Positions 42,898 to 52,993 of a stretch of 64,000 nucleotides of DNA are shown here, one piece after another. How positions within the stretch are numbered: position 1 is the stretch's first letter; each line of letters begins with the position of its first letter. The stretch spans positions 76,101 through 140,100 of the forward strand of contig DKMD01000011.1 of NCBI GenBank assembly GCA_002470465.1, read 5' to 3'. The translations under genes were made by a program, and so were the position numbers. This DNA is from Pluralibacter sp. UBA7423 (GTDB lineage: Bacteria > Pseudomonadota > Gammaproteobacteria > Enterobacterales > Enterobacteriaceae). The notes beneath the pieces are model-generated. The model searched no databases. It saw only the letters and a program-made list of their open reading frames with translations, and was not told the origin of the DNA.

Positions 42898-43140
42898 TTA
42901 ACGGGTACTTGTGGTTGTGGTGGTCGTGGTTCCGGTATTGGAGCCATCACCACTACCGGTCGCCGCCAGTGCGACCCCCACGGCCGAGCTTACGGCGCTG
43001 GCGCTGGTGGCAGCAGAGCTACCCGCAGACACCGACGTCGCCGCCGAGCCTGCCGCTTCACCGGTTTCCACCGGGTCAGCAAAGGCAGACGTCGCCACAA
43101 GCGCGGAAATGGCAAAAATGCCATACAGAGCTTTTTTCAT
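42898..43140 (-). CDS. yjbE: YjbE, small Ser/Ala/Thr-rich exported protein
   Basis: An 80-residue protein with signal peptide [21 protein letters not shown], then a low-complexity mature part of Ala, Ser, Gly and Thr ending in a run of seven Thr and STR. Same length as E. coli YjbE. First gene of the exopolysaccharide operon yjbEFGH, which in E. coli is activated by RcsB. Role unknown. Confidence 0.92.
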   Translation of the reverse strand: MKKALYGIFAISALVATSAFADPVETGEAAGSAATSVSAGSSAATSASAVSSAVGVALAATGSGDGSNTGTTTTTTTSTR

Positions 43141-43640
43141 TGCTATTTCCCTTCATTGGTTGAATGAATGGAGAATCACCTGAGAAATTCAGGCGTCATC
43201 GAGTATACACAACTGAATGGGCTGATTTACGGTGCAGGAAATAAGCATCGCGGTTTTAGGACTAGAAGAGAAAAAGAGATTAAAACGCTTAATTAAAATA
43301 AATGAACATTTAAAATTCATTAACTTATAAAATAACCAGCATAAAGATAGTCCTAAAAATTAAAATATAGATGGGGAGTCACAATCATTTTTAGGATTAA
43401 CCTGAACCCTCCCGATAGAATAGCCATCAGCCCTTCCGTTCCTTATTTCCATAAAATTTAAGAGGGAAAGTATTCCTTCAATTCCCAACGGCATCATCAG
43501 GATAACCAATCTGCGATCCGGATACTCCTCTCCTCTGCCAGAGTGCCACCCTCCCCTTTACGCTGTCCATCAGCAACAGGTTTCACCTCCTTTCCCTGCG
43601 TAAAATGACAGCATTCCGTAGCCCTGTTCTGAGGAACGCC
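43141..43640. promoter_or_regulatory. 500-base divergent region between yjbE and the isomerase-like gene
   Basis: AT-rich, with no convincing ORF. An RcsAB-like box, TAAAGATAGTCCTA at 43342-43355, matches TAAGAATATTCCTA at 11 of 14 positions, about 200 bases before yjbE. Promoters for both genes must lie here; I cannot place them with confidence. Confidence 0.4.
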
Positions 43641-45062
43641 ATGAAAACATTTAGCGTTGGTTTGTTCGGCATTGGTCTCGATACGTACTGGCCGCAGTTT
43701 CACGGCCTGCGTGCACAGCTCGAAGGTTATCTCGCCCAGGTGGAGCACCGCCTGCAGGACCAGGAGGTCCGGGTGGTGAACGCCGGGTTGGTCGATAATC
43801 CGCAAACAATGGACGCTGCCGCCACGCAGTTTGCGGAACAGCGCGTTGATGCGCTGGTGCTGTATATCACCACCTATGCGCTGAGTTCGACCGTACTGCC
43901 GCTGGTGCAACAGCTCAACGTGCCGGTGCTGATCCTGGCGCTTCAGCCAGAGAAAAAAGTGCCCTGTTCAACCATCAACCAGCTTGAAGATCGCGGTGAG
44001 CGCACCGGGCAGTGGCTGGCACATTGTCAGGCCTGTAGCGCACCGGAGCTGATGAACGTCTTCCAGCGCGCAAATATCGGCTACACGCTGGTACCAGGTT
44101 ATCTGGACGATCCGCAAGCATGGCAGGAAATTAACGGCTGGCTTGCCGCCGCCGCCGTTGTAAAAACGCTGAAAACAACCAACGTCGGCGTGCTCGGCCA
44201 CTATTACAACGGCATGTATGACGTCTATTCGGACATGACCAACCTCTCCGCTAAATTTGGCGTACGTTTCAAGGTACTTGAGGTGTGCGAGCTGGCGGCG
44301 TCACTTCCTTCAGCGTCAGACGCTGAGCGGCAGCAGAAACGCGCCGAGGTGTTTGAAGCGCTGAACGTTGACTCGTCCTGCGAGGAGTACGAATTGCAGC
44401 GCGCCGTCGCCACGTCTGTCGCGCTGGATAAGCTCGTGGCGAAGCATCAGCTGGGCGCGATGGCGTATTACTACGAAGGCGCATCCGGCTCACCTCAGGA
44501 AAATATCATCACCTCGGTCATCCTCGGCAATACGCTGCTGACTGAGCGTGACATTCCGGTGGCGGGGGAGTGTGAAATCAAAAACGTGATTGCGATGAAA
44601 ATCCTCTGCCTGCTGAAGGCGGGCGGCTCGTTCTCGGAACCCTACGGCATTGATTTCGAAAACGACACCGTACAGTGGGGGCACGATGGCCCGGCGCATC
44701 CGCTGATGTCGGCCGAAAAAGTACGCCTGGTACCGCTGCCGGTGTACCACGGTAAGCCGGGGAAAGGCGTGTCGATTCAGATGACCGTCAAGCCGGGTCC
44801 GGTGACGTTTTTATCCGTGGTCGAGCATCGTGACGGCGGCGTAACGCTACAGTATGCCGAAGGGGAAGCCGTGTCAGGCGAAGTGCTGGATATCGGCAAC
44901 ACTAACAGCCATTACCGCTTTGCGCTCTCTGCGCGCGAGTTTACCCGCCAGTGGTGTGAGGGTGGACCAGCGCACCATTGCGCGATTGGGATGGGTCACG
45001 TGGGGGATAAGCTGGAGGCTGTGGCGAAGCTGTTGGGAATTAAGAGCTTGCGGATTGGTTGA
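43641..45062 (+). CDS. L-arabinose/L-fucose isomerase-family protein, sugar unknown
   Basis: A 473-residue cytoplasmic protein starting [20 protein letters not shown] at an ATG with GAGGAA upstream. Family features: [36 protein letters not shown] in the place of the GEGDWK segment of Ara[18 protein letters not shown], which supplies an acidic and a His ligand; and [17 protein letters not shown], matching AraA's GGAHHTVFSHAL. A metal-dependent aldose-ketose isomerase is therefore likely. No kinase, epimerase, transporter or regulator lies next to it, so substrate and pathway are open. Confidence 0.75.
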   Translation: MKTFSVGLFGIGLDTYWPQFHGLRAQLEGYLAQVEHRLQDQEVRVVNAGLVDNPQTMDAAATQFAEQRVDALVLYITTYALSSTVLPLVQQLNVPVLILALQPEKKVPCSTINQLEDRGERTGQWLAHCQACSAPELMNVFQRANIGYTLVPGYLDDPQAWQEINGWLAAAAVVKTLKTTNVGVLGHYYNGMYDVYSDMTNLSAKFGVRFKVLEVCELAASLPSASDAERQQKRAEVFEALNVDSSCEEYELQRAVATSVALDKLVAKHQLGAMAYYYEGASGSPQENIITSVILGNTLLTERDIPVAGECEIKNVIAMKILCLLKAGGSFSEPYGIDFENDTVQWGHDGPAHPLMSAEKVRLVPLPVYHGKPGKGVSIQMTVKPGPVTFLSVVEHRDGGVTLQYAEGEAVSGEVLDIGNTNSHYRFALSAREFTRQWCEGGPAHHCAIGMGHVGDKLEAVAKLLGIKSLRIG

Positions 45063-45071
45063 CGAACGGTT

Positions 45072-45163
45072 CCCTCGCCCCTCTGGGGAGAGGGTTAGGG
45101 TGAGGGGAACAAGAGCTGTGCGGCCTGATGCCCTCACCCCGGCCCTCTCCCACAGGGAGAGGG
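45072..45163. repeat. Inverted pair of CCCTCACCC/GGGAGAGGG palindromic repeats
   Basis: Unit 1 at 45072-45107 (CCCTCGCCCCTCTGGGGAGAGGG...) and unit 2 at 45131-45163 (CCCTCACCCCGGCCCTCTCC...GGGAGAGGG) face each other. Unit 2 is identical over 33 bases to the copy at 57705-57737. Confidence 0.8.
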
Positions 45164-45174
45164 TGCAAACATTA

Positions 45175-45200
45175 AAAAACCTTCCCGAAGGAAGGTTTTT
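45175..45200. terminator. Bidirectional terminator between the isomerase gene and pgi
   Basis: AAAAACCTTCC-CGAA-GGAAGGTTTTT: a perfect 11-base stem with A and T flanks. Confidence 0.9.
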
Positions 45201-45230
45201 GCAGTTTATTCCGCCACCGGGCAGCAGGGT

Positions 45231-46877
45231 TTACTTCCAGGCTTTATAACGGTTAATCAGACCGTTAGTCGAGCTGTCGTGGCTGCTAATGTCTTTATCG
45301 TCGGTCAGCTCCGGCAGGATGCGGTTTGCCAGCTGTTTACCCAGCTCCACGCCCCACTGATCGAAGGTGAAGATGTTGAGGATGGCGCCCTGGGTGAAGA
45401 TTTTATGCTCATACAGCGCAATCAGCGCGCCCAGGCTGAACGGCGTGATTTCGCGCAGCAGGATGGAGTTGGTCGGGCGGTTGCCTTCAAACACTTTGAA
45501 CGGCACCACGTGATCCAGCGTCGCCGGATCTTTACCCTGGTCGCGGTATTCCTGCTCAACCACCTCACGGGATTTACCAAACGCCAGCGCTTCGGTCTGG
45601 GCGAAGAAGTTAGACAGCAGCTTCGGATGGTGATCGGAGAGCGGGTTGTGGGTGATCGCCGGGGCAATGAAGTCACAAGGAACCATTTTGGTACCCTGGT
45701 GAATCAGCTGGTAGAACGCGTGCTGGCCGTTAGTGCCAGGCTCACCCCAGATGATTGGGCCGGTCTGGTAATCCACGGCGTTGCCGTTACGGTCAACGTA
45801 TTTGCCGTTGGATTCCATGTTGCCCTGCTGGAAGTAAGCCGGGAAACGGTGCATGTACTGGTCGTACGGCAGAATCGCTTCGGTTTCAGCGCCGAAGAAG
45901 TTGTTGTACCAGATGCCGATCAGCGCCAGCAGAACCGGCAGGTTTTTCTCCGGTGCGGTGGTGGAGAAGTGTTTGTCCATCGCGTGCGCGCCGGACAGCA
46001 GCTCAACAAAGTTATCGAAGCCAACGGACAGGATAATCGACAGACCAATCGCCGACCACAGGGAGTAACGACCGCCGACCCAGTCCCAGAACTCGAACAT
46101 GTTGGCGGTGTCGATGCCAAATTCGCCGACCGCTTTACCGTTGGTTGAGAGCGCGGCGAAGTGCTTCGCCACGTGCTTCTGGTCACCGGCGGTTTTCAGG
46201 AACCAGTCGCGCGCGCTGTGGGCGTTAGTCATGGTTTCCTGAGTAGTGAAGGTTTTCGAGGCCACCAGGAACAGGGTGGTTTCCGGGTTCACCTCTTTCA
46301 GCACTTCGGCGATGTGAGTGCCATCGACGTTGGACACAAAGTGCATATTCAGGTGATTTTTGTACGGACGCAGCGCTTCGGTCACCATGAACGGGCCAAG
46401 GTCGGAGCCGCCGATACCGATGTTCACCACGTCAGTGATCGCTTTACCGGTGTAGCCTTTCCAGCTGCCGGAGATGATCGCTTCGGAGAAGTGCTTCATC
46501 TTTTCCAGCACCGCATTCACTTCCGGCATCACGTCTTTGCCGTCAACGATGATTGGCGTATTGCTGCGGTTACGCAGCGCAACGTGCAGTACGGCACGGT
46601 CTTCGGTGCGGTTGATTTTCTCACCGGAGAACATTGATTTGATGGCACCGGCCAGATCGGTCTCTTTCGCCAGCGCCTGCAGCTTGCTCAGCGTCTCTTC
46701 GGTGATGCGGTTTTTGGAGAAGTCCACCAGCATCTGATCGTCGAACGTCGCGGAGAATTTGGCGAAACGGTCGCCATCTTTCGCGAACAGGTCGGCAATC
46801 GACACGTCCTTCATTTCATCATAATGTTTTTGTAGTGCCTGCCAGGCAGAGGTCTGCGTTGGATTGATGTTTTTCAT
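45231..46877 (-). CDS. pgi: Pgi, glucose-6-phosphate isomerase
   Basis: A 548-residue glycolytic enzyme (549 in E. coli) interconverting glucose 6-phosphate and fructose 6-phosphate. Signatures: [30 protein letters not shown] and the C-terminal [12 protein letters not shown] with the catalytic Lys region. Active-site Glu in QGNMESNGK and His in [16 protein letters not shown] are present. Divergent from lysC across 300 bases. Confidence 0.98.
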   Translation of the reverse strand: MKNINPTQTSAWQALQKHYDEMKDVSIADLFAKDGDRFAKFSATFDDQMLVDFSKNRITEETLSKLQALAKETDLAGAIKSMFSGEKINRTEDRAVLHVALRNRSNTPIIVDGKDVMPEVNAVLEKMKHFSEAIISGSWKGYTGKAITDVVNIGIGGSDLGPFMVTEALRPYKNHLNMHFVSNVDGTHIAEVLKEVNPETTLFLVASKTFTTQETMTNAHSARDWFLKTAGDQKHVAKHFAALSTNGKAVGEFGIDTANMFEFWDWVGGRYSLWSAIGLSIILSVGFDNFVELLSGAHAMDKHFSTTAPEKNLPVLLALIGIWYNNFFGAETEAILPYDQYMHRFPAYFQQGNMESNGKYVDRNGNAVDYQTGPIIWGEPGTNGQHAFYQLIHQGTKMVPCDFIAPAITHNPLSDHHPKLLSNFFAQTEALAFGKSREVVEQEYRDQGKDPATLDHVVPFKVFEGNRPTNSILLREITPFSLGALIALYEHKIFTQGAILNIFTFDQWGVELGKQLANRILPELTDDKDISSHDSSTNGLINRYKAWK

Positions 46878-46921
46878 AGCAATACTCTTCTGATTTGAAA
46901 AATGTGACTTCGGTCGATTGT

Positions 46922-46940
46922 AGCGCCTGCGGCGCTTTTT
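46922..46940 (+). terminator. Terminator-like hairpin on the plus strand in the pgi-lysC gap
   Basis: AGCGCC-TGC-GGCGCT followed directly by TTTT. No plus-strand gene precedes it, so its role is unclear; it would end antisense transcripts out of pgi. Confidence 0.4.
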
Positions 46941-47065
46941 GTGATGATTTTTGTGTCATTGCCTGTTTCCATGACAAACCAGGCGAAACGCAGCAGAAAA
47001 CGGCCCTGTTATAAGTCCTGTTTCTGCGCCCGATGACAGCATGAAAAATCCGCATAATCCCATCG

Positions 47066-47094
47066 TTGACAGCATCGGGCTCAGCTTTTATTTA
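47066..47094 (+). promoter_or_regulatory. Probable lysC promoter
   Basis: TTGACA (perfect -35) and TATTTA (-10, 4 of 6) are separated by 17 bases, giving a start near 47101 and a leader of only about 77 bases, too short for a lysine riboswitch. Confidence 0.6.
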
Positions 47095-47177
47095 TGAATA
47101 CGGTATTTGCGCCTGCACCGGTTACTGTTTTGTCCTTGTGCCAGGGTCGCTCCTTCATTTCCTGACACGAGGTTGTT

Positions 47178-48527
47178 ATGACAGATTTAGTTGTGGCCAA
47201 ATTTGGTGGCACCAGCGTCGCCGATTATGATGCCATGAACCGCAGCGCCGACGTGGTGCTCGCTGATTCCGGTGCCCGCCTGGTGGTCCTTTCCGCCTCT
47301 GCTGGCGTCACAAACCTGCTGGTTGCGCTGGCTGAAGGTCTCGAGGCCACCGAGCGCTTCGTGAAGCTCGATGCACTGCGTAAAATTCAGTTCGATATTC
47401 TCGAACGCCTGCAAAACCCCAACGTTATCCGTGAAGAAGTGGAACGCCTGCTGGAGAACATCACCACGCTCGCCGAAGCCGCTTCTCTTGCCACCTCCAC
47501 CGCGCTCACCGATGAGCTGGTCAGCCACGGCGAGCTGATGTCGACGCTGCTGTTTGTGGAAATCCTGCGCGAGCGCAACATTGCGGCCCAGTGGTTCGAC
47601 GTCCGTAAAGTCATGCGCACGAGCGACCGCTTTGGCCGCGCCGAGCCGGACATTGCCGCGCTGGCAGAACTCACCGGGCAGCTGCTCGCACCGCGCCTGG
47701 AAGAAGGCCTGGTCATCACTCAGGGTTTCATTGGCAGCGAGGCCAAAGGCCGCACCACTACGCTAGGCCGCGGCGGCAGCGACTACACTGCCGCACTGCT
47801 TGGTGAAGCGCTGCATGCGACTCGCGTTGATATCTGGACCGATGTACCGGGCATCTACACAACCGATCCACGCGTCGTGCCAGCCGCACACCGCATTGAT
47901 GAAATTGCCTTCGAAGAAGCCGCCGAACTGGCCACCTTCGGCGCGAAAGTGCTGCACCCGGCAACGCTGCTGCCTGCGGTGCGCAGCGATATTCCTGTCT
48001 TCGTCGGCTCAAGCAAAGATCCAAAAGCAGGTGGGACGCTGGTATGCAATAAAACTGAAAACCCACCGCTGTTCCGCGCGCTGGCGCTGCGCCGTAAGCA
48101 AACGCTGCTGACGCTGCACAGCCTGAATATGCTGCACTCACGCGGCTTCCTCGCTGAAGTGTTCGGCATCCTGGCACGCCATAACATCTCGGTCGATCTG
48201 ATCACCACGTCGGAAGTGAGCATCGCGCTGACGCTCGACACCACCGGATCCACCGCCACCAGCGAAACATTACTGACGCAGTCTCTGCTGATTGAACTTT
48301 CCGCACTGTGCCGCGTGGAAGTGGAAGAGAACCTGGCGCTGATCGCGCTGATTGGCAACGACCTTTCAAAAGCCTGCGGCGTGGGCAAAGAGGTGTTCGG
48401 CGTGCTCGACCCGTTCAATATCCGCATGATTTGCTATGGCGCGTCCAGCCATAACCTCTGCTTCCTCGTACCGGGCAGCGAAGCCGAGCAGGTCGTGCAA
48501 AAACTTCATCACAATCTGTTTGAATAA
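47178..48527 (+). CDS. lysC: LysC, lysine-sensitive aspartokinase III
   Basis: A 449-residue enzyme, the same length as E. coli LysC, phosphorylating aspartate at the start of the lysine, threonine and methionine pathway. The kinase domain begins VVAKFGGTSVADYDAMNRSADVV; FIGSEAKGRTTTLGRGGSDYTAALL is the substrate/ATP region. Two ACT domains follow from about residue 310, with the lysine-binding segment VFGILARHNISVDLITTSEVSIALTLD intact. The E. coli-like tail CCTGACACGAGGT precedes the ATG, but the riboswitch expected upstream is missing. Confidence 0.98.
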   Translation: MTDLVVAKFGGTSVADYDAMNRSADVVLADSGARLVVLSASAGVTNLLVALAEGLEATERFVKLDALRKIQFDILERLQNPNVIREEVERLLENITTLAEAASLATSTALTDELVSHGELMSTLLFVEILRERNIAAQWFDVRKVMRTSDRFGRAEPDIAALAELTGQLLAPRLEEGLVITQGFIGSEAKGRTTTLGRGGSDYTAALLGEALHATRVDIWTDVPGIYTTDPRVVPAAHRIDEIAFEEAAELATFGAKVLHPATLLPAVRSDIPVFVGSSKDPKAGGTLVCNKTENPPLFRALALRRKQTLLTLHSLNMLHSRGFLAEVFGILARHNISVDLITTSEVSIALTLDTTGSTATSETLLTQSLLIELSALCRVEVEENLALIALIGNDLSKACGVGKEVFGVLDPFNIRMICYGASSHNLCFLVPGSEAEQVVQKLHHNLFE

Positions 48528-48558
48528 AATCCCTTAGCAGGATAAATATCAGACAAGG

Positions 48559-48581
48559 CCGGGCTCGAACCCGGCTTTTTT
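48559..48581 (+). terminator. Terminator of lysC
   Basis: GCCGGG-CTCGA-ACCCGGC followed by T6. Confidence 0.88.
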
Positions 48582-48620
48582 ATACCTATAAAAAACAACA
48601 CAAACTGCAAGGAATACAAT

Positions 48621-49562
48621 ATGCTCGCTAAATTCACGCGGCTGTTCCCGCTCTGGGCCGTGCTGCTCTCTATCCTCGCCTACAAAACACCTGCGACCTT
48701 CACGCCGATTGGCCCGTGGGTCACTACGCTGCTGATGCTGATCATGTTCGGCATGGGGGTTCATCTGAAGCTCGACGACTTTAAGCGCGTGCTGTCACGC
48801 CCGGCCCCCGTTGCTGCGGGCATTTTTCTGCACTATCTGGTGATGCCGCTCGCAGCATGGCTGCTGGCGATACTGTTCAGGATGCCGCCGGAGCTCTCTG
48901 CCGGAATGGTGCTGGTCGGCAGCGTTGCCAGCGGTACAGCATCGAACGTAATGATTTTTCTGGCAAAAGGGGATGTTGCACTTTCTGTCACCATTTCATC
49001 CGTCTCCACGCTGGTCGGCGTTATCGCCACGCCGCTGCTGACGCGGCTCTATGTCGACACCCATATTCAGGTTGACGTGATGGGCATGCTACTCAGCATC
49101 CTGCAAATCGTGGTGGTACCGATTGCGCTGGGGCTGGTCGTGCATCATCTCCTGCCACGCGTGGTGAAAGCTATTGAGCCTTATCTGCCCGCTTTCTCGA
49201 TGGTCTGCATTCTGGCCATCATCAGCGCCGTGGTTGCCGGTTCTGCTTCGCACATTGCCTCCGTGGGCTTTGTGGTGATTATCGCGGTGATCCTGCATAA
49301 CACCATTGGCCTGCTCGGCGGTTACTGGGGCGGACGCCTGTTCGGCTTTGACGAATCCACCTGCCGCACGCTGGCGATTGAAGTCGGAATGCAGAACTCC
49401 GGCCTTGCCGCCGCGCTCGGCAAAATCTACTTCGGCCCGCTCGCCGCCCTGCCCGGTGCGCTGTTCTCGGTCTGGCACAACCTTTCCGGCTCGCTGCTGG
49501 CGGGATACTGGTCCGGTAAACCCGTCAGGAAAGAGAAGATTACTGTTGCGAAGAAGAGTTAG
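48621..49562 (+). CDS. panS: PanS-like ketopantoate/pantoate transporter (BASS family)
   Basis: A 313-residue inner-membrane protein of the bile acid:sodium symporter superfamily, with about ten hydrophobic segments and the family signatures [37 protein letters not shown] and [14 protein letters not shown]. The symbol comes from resemblance to Salmonella PanS, shown to move ketopantoate; I cannot verify orthology here, so the substrate is tentative. AAGGAA precedes the ATG. It stands alone between lysC and yjbD, and I do not recall it there in K-12. Confidence 0.75.
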   Translation: MLAKFTRLFPLWAVLLSILAYKTPATFTPIGPWVTTLLMLIMFGMGVHLKLDDFKRVLSRPAPVAAGIFLHYLVMPLAAWLLAILFRMPPELSAGMVLVGSVASGTASNVMIFLAKGDVALSVTISSVSTLVGVIATPLLTRLYVDTHIQVDVMGMLLSILQIVVVPIALGLVVHHLLPRVVKAIEPYLPAFSMVCILAIISAVVAGSASHIASVGFVVIIAVILHNTIGLLGGYWGGRLFGFDESTCRTLAIEVGMQNSGLAAALGKIYFGPLAALPGALFSVWHNLSGSLLAGYWSGKPVRKEKITVAKKS

Positions 49563-49757
49563 CTCCGTGGGTGAATGGCTGCATCAGTAGCCATTCACTC
49601 AGAAGAGGAAGAGCTCATTTTCTATTTCCTTATAGTGTGAAGCCCCAGCCAACACGGCTTTCTGACACAGATAAGGCGTAAAATGAGGAATTGCGAGGCG
49701 CTTTCCAGAATAATTCTGTACATTGAACTGAGTACTCATTTATTTGGAAGCTTCATC

Positions 49758-50030
49758 ATGGCAATCGCCCGTCTGACCCAGCAGGACATGACCGAGAAAG
49801 AACAACGCGAGCTGAAAACCCTCCTCGACCGCGCCCGTATTGCCCATGGTCGCCCGCTGACCAACGCAGAAAACAACCATCTCAAAAAAGAGTATATCGA
49901 CAAGCTGATGGCCGAACGGGAAGCCGAGGCGAAGAAGGCGCGTCAGCTGAAGAAAAAGCAGGCTTATAAAACGGATAAAGAAGCGACGTTTTCATGGTCG
50001 GCGAATACGCCGGTGCGGGGAAGGCGGTGA
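49758..50030 (+). CDS. yjbD: YjbD, DUF3811-family small basic protein
   Basis: A 90-residue, highly charged, probably helical protein (RLTQQDMTEKEQRELKTLLDRARIAHGRPLT, KKEYIDKLMAEREAEAKKARQLKKKQ, then TFSWSANTPVRGRR), matching E. coli YjbD in length and sequence. Role unknown. The ATG at 49758 gives MAIARLTQQ as in E. coli. Confidence 0.88.
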   Translation: MAIARLTQQDMTEKEQRELKTLLDRARIAHGRPLTNAENNHLKKEYIDKLMAEREAEAKKARQLKKKQAYKTDKEATFSWSANTPVRGRR

Positions 50031-50054
50031 TTTAAGAGAGTATTACCACCATAT

Positions 50055-50142
50055 TGCCTGATGGCGCTGCGCTTATCAGGCCTACAAAGTCTAACCAAGC
50101 TATAACGTAGGCCGGGTAAGGCGTGCAGCCGCCACCCGGCAA
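50055..50142. repeat. BIME between yjbD and rluF
   Basis: TTGCCTGATGGCGCTGCGC...ATCAGGCCTACA and CGTAGGCCGGGTAAGGC...CCACCCGGCAA, an inverted REP pair in a convergent gap. Confidence 0.85.
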
Positions 50143-50155
50143 TTTCACAGGCGGC

Positions 50156-51043
50156 TTAACGCCCCTTTTTCTTTCTTCCCGGCGACGTAAAGCGCTTACG
50201 GTTAGCCAACTCCGCCGGCGTTTTCGCCATATTTTTTCCGCCGCTGCTGGCCGGTTTTTTCGCCGCGGCTGTCGCCGTCTTTGGCTTCGCTTTCGGTTTG
50301 GCTTTGGCCTGCGGCGCTTCTGAGGATGAGTTTTCAATCAGCTTAAACAGCTCAATCAATTCGTCATCGGTCAGATCGCGCCATTCACCGAGCGGCAGAC
50401 CCTTCAGGCTGACGTTCATAATGCGCGTACGCTCGAGCTTAGTGACCTCAAAACCGAAGTGCTCGCACATGCGGCGAATCTGACGGTTCAGCCCCTGCAC
50501 CAGCGTGATGCGGAAGGTGAACGGCGCTTCTTTCTTCACCTTACATTTTTTGGTCACCGTACCGAGAATCGGCACGCCACGGCCCATTCCCAGAATAAAC
50601 TCATCGGTCACCGGTTTGTTTACCGTGACCAGATATTCTTTCTCATGATCGTTCCCGGCACGCAGGATTTTGTTCACCAGGTCGCCGTGGTTAGTCAGGA
50701 AAATCAGCCCCTGAGAGTCTTTGTCGAGGCGGCCAATCGGGAACACGCGGCTGCTGTGGTTGACGAAATCGACAATATTGTCTCTCTCGCCGTCTTCGGT
50801 GGTGCTGACGATGCCGACGGGCTTATTCAATGCGATTAACACCAGGTCGTCTTCCTGACGCGGCTCGATGAGCTGGCCGTTAACCTTCACCACGTCGCCC
50901 ACGTTAACCTGATCGCCAATGGTGGCGCGTTTACCGTTGATAAACACGTTCCCTTGTTCGATGTAGCGGTCAGCCTCACGACGCGAGCAGATGCCGCTTT
51001 CGCTGATGTATTTGTTTAATCGGATGGATGAGTTCGGCAGCAT
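50156..51043 (-). CDS. rluF: RluF, 23S rRNA pseudouridine(2604) and tRNA-Tyr pseudouridine(35) synthase
   Basis: A 295-residue enzyme of the RsuA family. An S4 RNA-binding domain covers residues 7-70, and the catalytic Asp107 sits in [17 protein letters not shown]. The C-terminal tail is Lys/Pro/Ala-rich and basic (from about residue 235), slightly longer than in E. coli (290). AGGAGA upstream of the ATG. In K-12 pepE separates rluF from yjbB; it is missing here. Confidence 0.95.
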   Translation of the reverse strand: MLPNSSIRLNKYISESGICSRREADRYIEQGNVFINGKRATIGDQVNVGDVVKVNGQLIEPRQEDDLVLIALNKPVGIVSTTEDGERDNIVDFVNHSSRVFPIGRLDKDSQGLIFLTNHGDLVNKILRAGNDHEKEYLVTVNKPVTDEFILGMGRGVPILGTVTKKCKVKKEAPFTFRITLVQGLNRQIRRMCEHFGFEVTKLERTRIMNVSLKGLPLGEWRDLTDDELIELFKLIENSSSEAPQAKAKPKAKPKTATAAAKKPASSGGKNMAKTPAELANRKRFTSPGRKKKGR

Positions 51044-51117
51044 AGTTTCTCCTGTAGAGGGCGAACTATACCGCAGGCTGCCGGGCTTAGAAAATACCCG
51101 GCAGCCTTCAGGCAGGG

Positions 51118-52749
51118 TTAATAGTCGTCGCGATCGTCGTCTTCGTCCGGCTGCTCCATCACGCTATAGGCGACAGCGCAGAACAGAGAGTTGAGACGCT
51201 TCATGTCGCCAAGCAGTCCCAGATGCACAGAACTGGTTTCGATACTCTGCACGTTTTGCTGGTGCAGGCGGTCAACGTGCGCATGCGAGTAACGGCGGTT
51301 CAGGATGCGGAAACGGTGCTTGTTACGGCGCAGACGGCGGGCGCTGTCAACGTCACCGGAGAAGAACACTGACATCGCCAGCTGCAGGTTGCTGAGCAGC
51401 TGATCGTACAAACCATCCAGCTCTTTTAGTCCTTCAACGGAGAAGGCCCGCCGTGCGGCAAGGGATTTGTCAGCAATTTCGCTGCCCATGCGCTCGATGA
51501 TGTCCGAAGCCTGCTCGAGGTTAAGCGACATCTCGATAATTTCCGCCCAACGGCGCGACTCTTCCTCCGCCAGCTCGTCCTTTGGCATCCGCGCCAGATA
51601 GAGCTTAATGGCGGTGTAGAGCACGTTGACGTCATCGGCAATTTTACGCAGCTCTTTCTCTTCGCGCGGCTCACCATGCATCACTTTGCGCAGGCCATCC
51701 ATCATGTTTTCCATGGCGTCGCCAATACGCAGCGTTTCCCGGGCGGCATTTGCCAGGGCGAGCGTCGGCGTGTCCAGCGCCGTGGGGTCCAGATGCTTAG
51801 GCTTAAGGCGAGCATCAAGCTCCGGGACATCCTGAATAATGCGCTTACAGAAGCGCGCCATCGGCTCGGCAAACGGCACCATCGCCAGGCAGCGAATCAG
51901 GTTGTAGAACACGTGGAAGTAGATAACCAGCTCAGATTTCGCTACCGGCAGACGCGCCATGACGTCCGCCAGGATGTGCACGAACGGCAACACAATCAGG
52001 CTACCCACCAGCTTAAACAGCAGGCTGCCGAGCGCCACGCGTCGCGCCGCCGCATTCGCGGTGCTGTTGTTCAGCATCGCCAGCAGGCCCGAGCCGAGGT
52101 TGGCACCAATCACCAGACACAGCGCCACGGGGAACGAAATCACACCCGTGGCGGTAAGCGTGGCAGTCAGCAGCACAGCAGCAAGGCTTGAGTAGGTAAT
52201 CACCGCGAACAGCGCGCCAATCAGCGCATCCAGCATAATATCGCCGGTAAGAGAGGCGAAAATCACCTGTACGCCGTTGGCCTGGGTAATCGGGTGGACG
52301 GCCTGAACGATGAGCTCCAGCGCCAGCAGGATCAGGCCAAGGCCAATCCCCACGCGCCCGAGCTGCCCGGCGCGGGTCTGTTTGCGCCCGAGGAAGAAGA
52401 TCACCCCGATAAAAATCAGCAGCGGCGACAGCCAGGAGAGGTCAAACGTCAGCACTCGCGCCATTAAGGCGGTACCCACATCGGCGCCCAGTACAATCAC
52501 CAGCGCGGGCGTGAGCGCCACCAGATCCTGCGCGACAAACGACGTCACCAGCATGGTAGTGGCGTTGCTGCTTTGCACTAACGCGGTAACGCCAATCCCC
52601 GCACAGAAAGCGAGTGGTTTTTTCTCGACGCTACGGCTGAGGACCGTTCGCAGGCGAGCGCCAAAGACGCGCATTACGCCAGTCCGGACAATATGAGTCC
52701 CCCACACCAGCAGGGCGACGGCAGAAAGCAGATGTAACAGAGTCAGCAC
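51118..52749 (-). CDS. yjbB: YjbB, Na+/phosphate cotransporter-family protein
   Basis: A 543-residue protein with two Na/Pi-cotransporter repeats in the N-terminal 300 residues, each with a Gln-Ser-Ser-type motif ([16 protein letters not shown] and [13 protein letters not shown]), followed by a cytoplasmic PhoU-like helical domain (about 340-510) and an acidic tail ([12 protein letters not shown]). In E. coli YjbB exports phosphate when intracellular levels are high. Same direction as metH, separated from it by a repeat pair. Confidence 0.92.
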   Translation of the reverse strand: MLTLLHLLSAVALLVWGTHIVRTGVMRVFGARLRTVLSRSVEKKPLAFCAGIGVTALVQSSNATTMLVTSFVAQDLVALTPALVIVLGADVGTALMARVLTFDLSWLSPLLIFIGVIFFLGRKQTRAGQLGRVGIGLGLILLALELIVQAVHPITQANGVQVIFASLTGDIMLDALIGALFAVITYSSLAAVLLTATLTATGVISFPVALCLVIGANLGSGLLAMLNNSTANAAARRVALGSLLFKLVGSLIVLPFVHILADVMARLPVAKSELVIYFHVFYNLIRCLAMVPFAEPMARFCKRIIQDVPELDARLKPKHLDPTALDTPTLALANAARETLRIGDAMENMMDGLRKVMHGEPREEKELRKIADDVNVLYTAIKLYLARMPKDELAEEESRRWAEIIEMSLNLEQASDIIERMGSEIADKSLAARRAFSVEGLKELDGLYDQLLSNLQLAMSVFFSGDVDSARRLRRNKHRFRILNRRYSHAHVDRLHQQNVQSIETSSVHLGLLGDMKRLNSLFCAVAYSVMEQPDEDDDRDDY

Positions 52750-52794
52750 GGATTTTTGTTCTCCTTATCGTTATAGGTATTCCATCGGATATCC

Positions 52795-52885
52795 CCCTCT
52801 CCCCGGCCCTCTCCCAAAGAGAGAGGGAGAATATACGGCACCGTTCCGGTTCCCTCTCCCTTTGGGAGAGGGTTAGGGAGAGGGA
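52795..52885. repeat. Inverted pair of CCCTCTCCC/GGGAGAGGG repeats between metH and yjbB
   Basis: CCCTCTCCCCGGCCCTCTCC...GAGAGGG (52795-52827) and CCCTCTCCCTTTGGGAGAGGG...GGGAGAGGG (52852-52883) face each other with about 25 bases between; the same family as at 45072-45163 and 57705-57737. Confidence 0.75.
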
Positions 52886-52937
52886 GAGGGAAAAAATAAT
52901 CCTCATATCAGTATAGGGGTTTACGCCCCGGAAAGAG

Positions 52938-52962
52938 ACAGGGCACCGCTGCGGTGCCCTGT
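52938..52962. terminator. Hairpin after metH
   Basis: ACAGGGCACCG-CTG-CGGTGCCCTGT, a perfect 11-base stem about 35 bases past the metH stop. The minus-strand T content after it is weak (CTCTTT). Confidence 0.6.
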
Positions 52963-52993
52963 TTGTTGTAAGGAAAGATGACAGTTTTATGAC

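Noticed and set aside
45069..45163. CRISPR-like array from the repeated CCCTC/GAGGG units
   Set aside because: Units are palindromic, occur as one or two copies with no regular spacers, and no cas gene is present; they are dispersed intergenic repeats.
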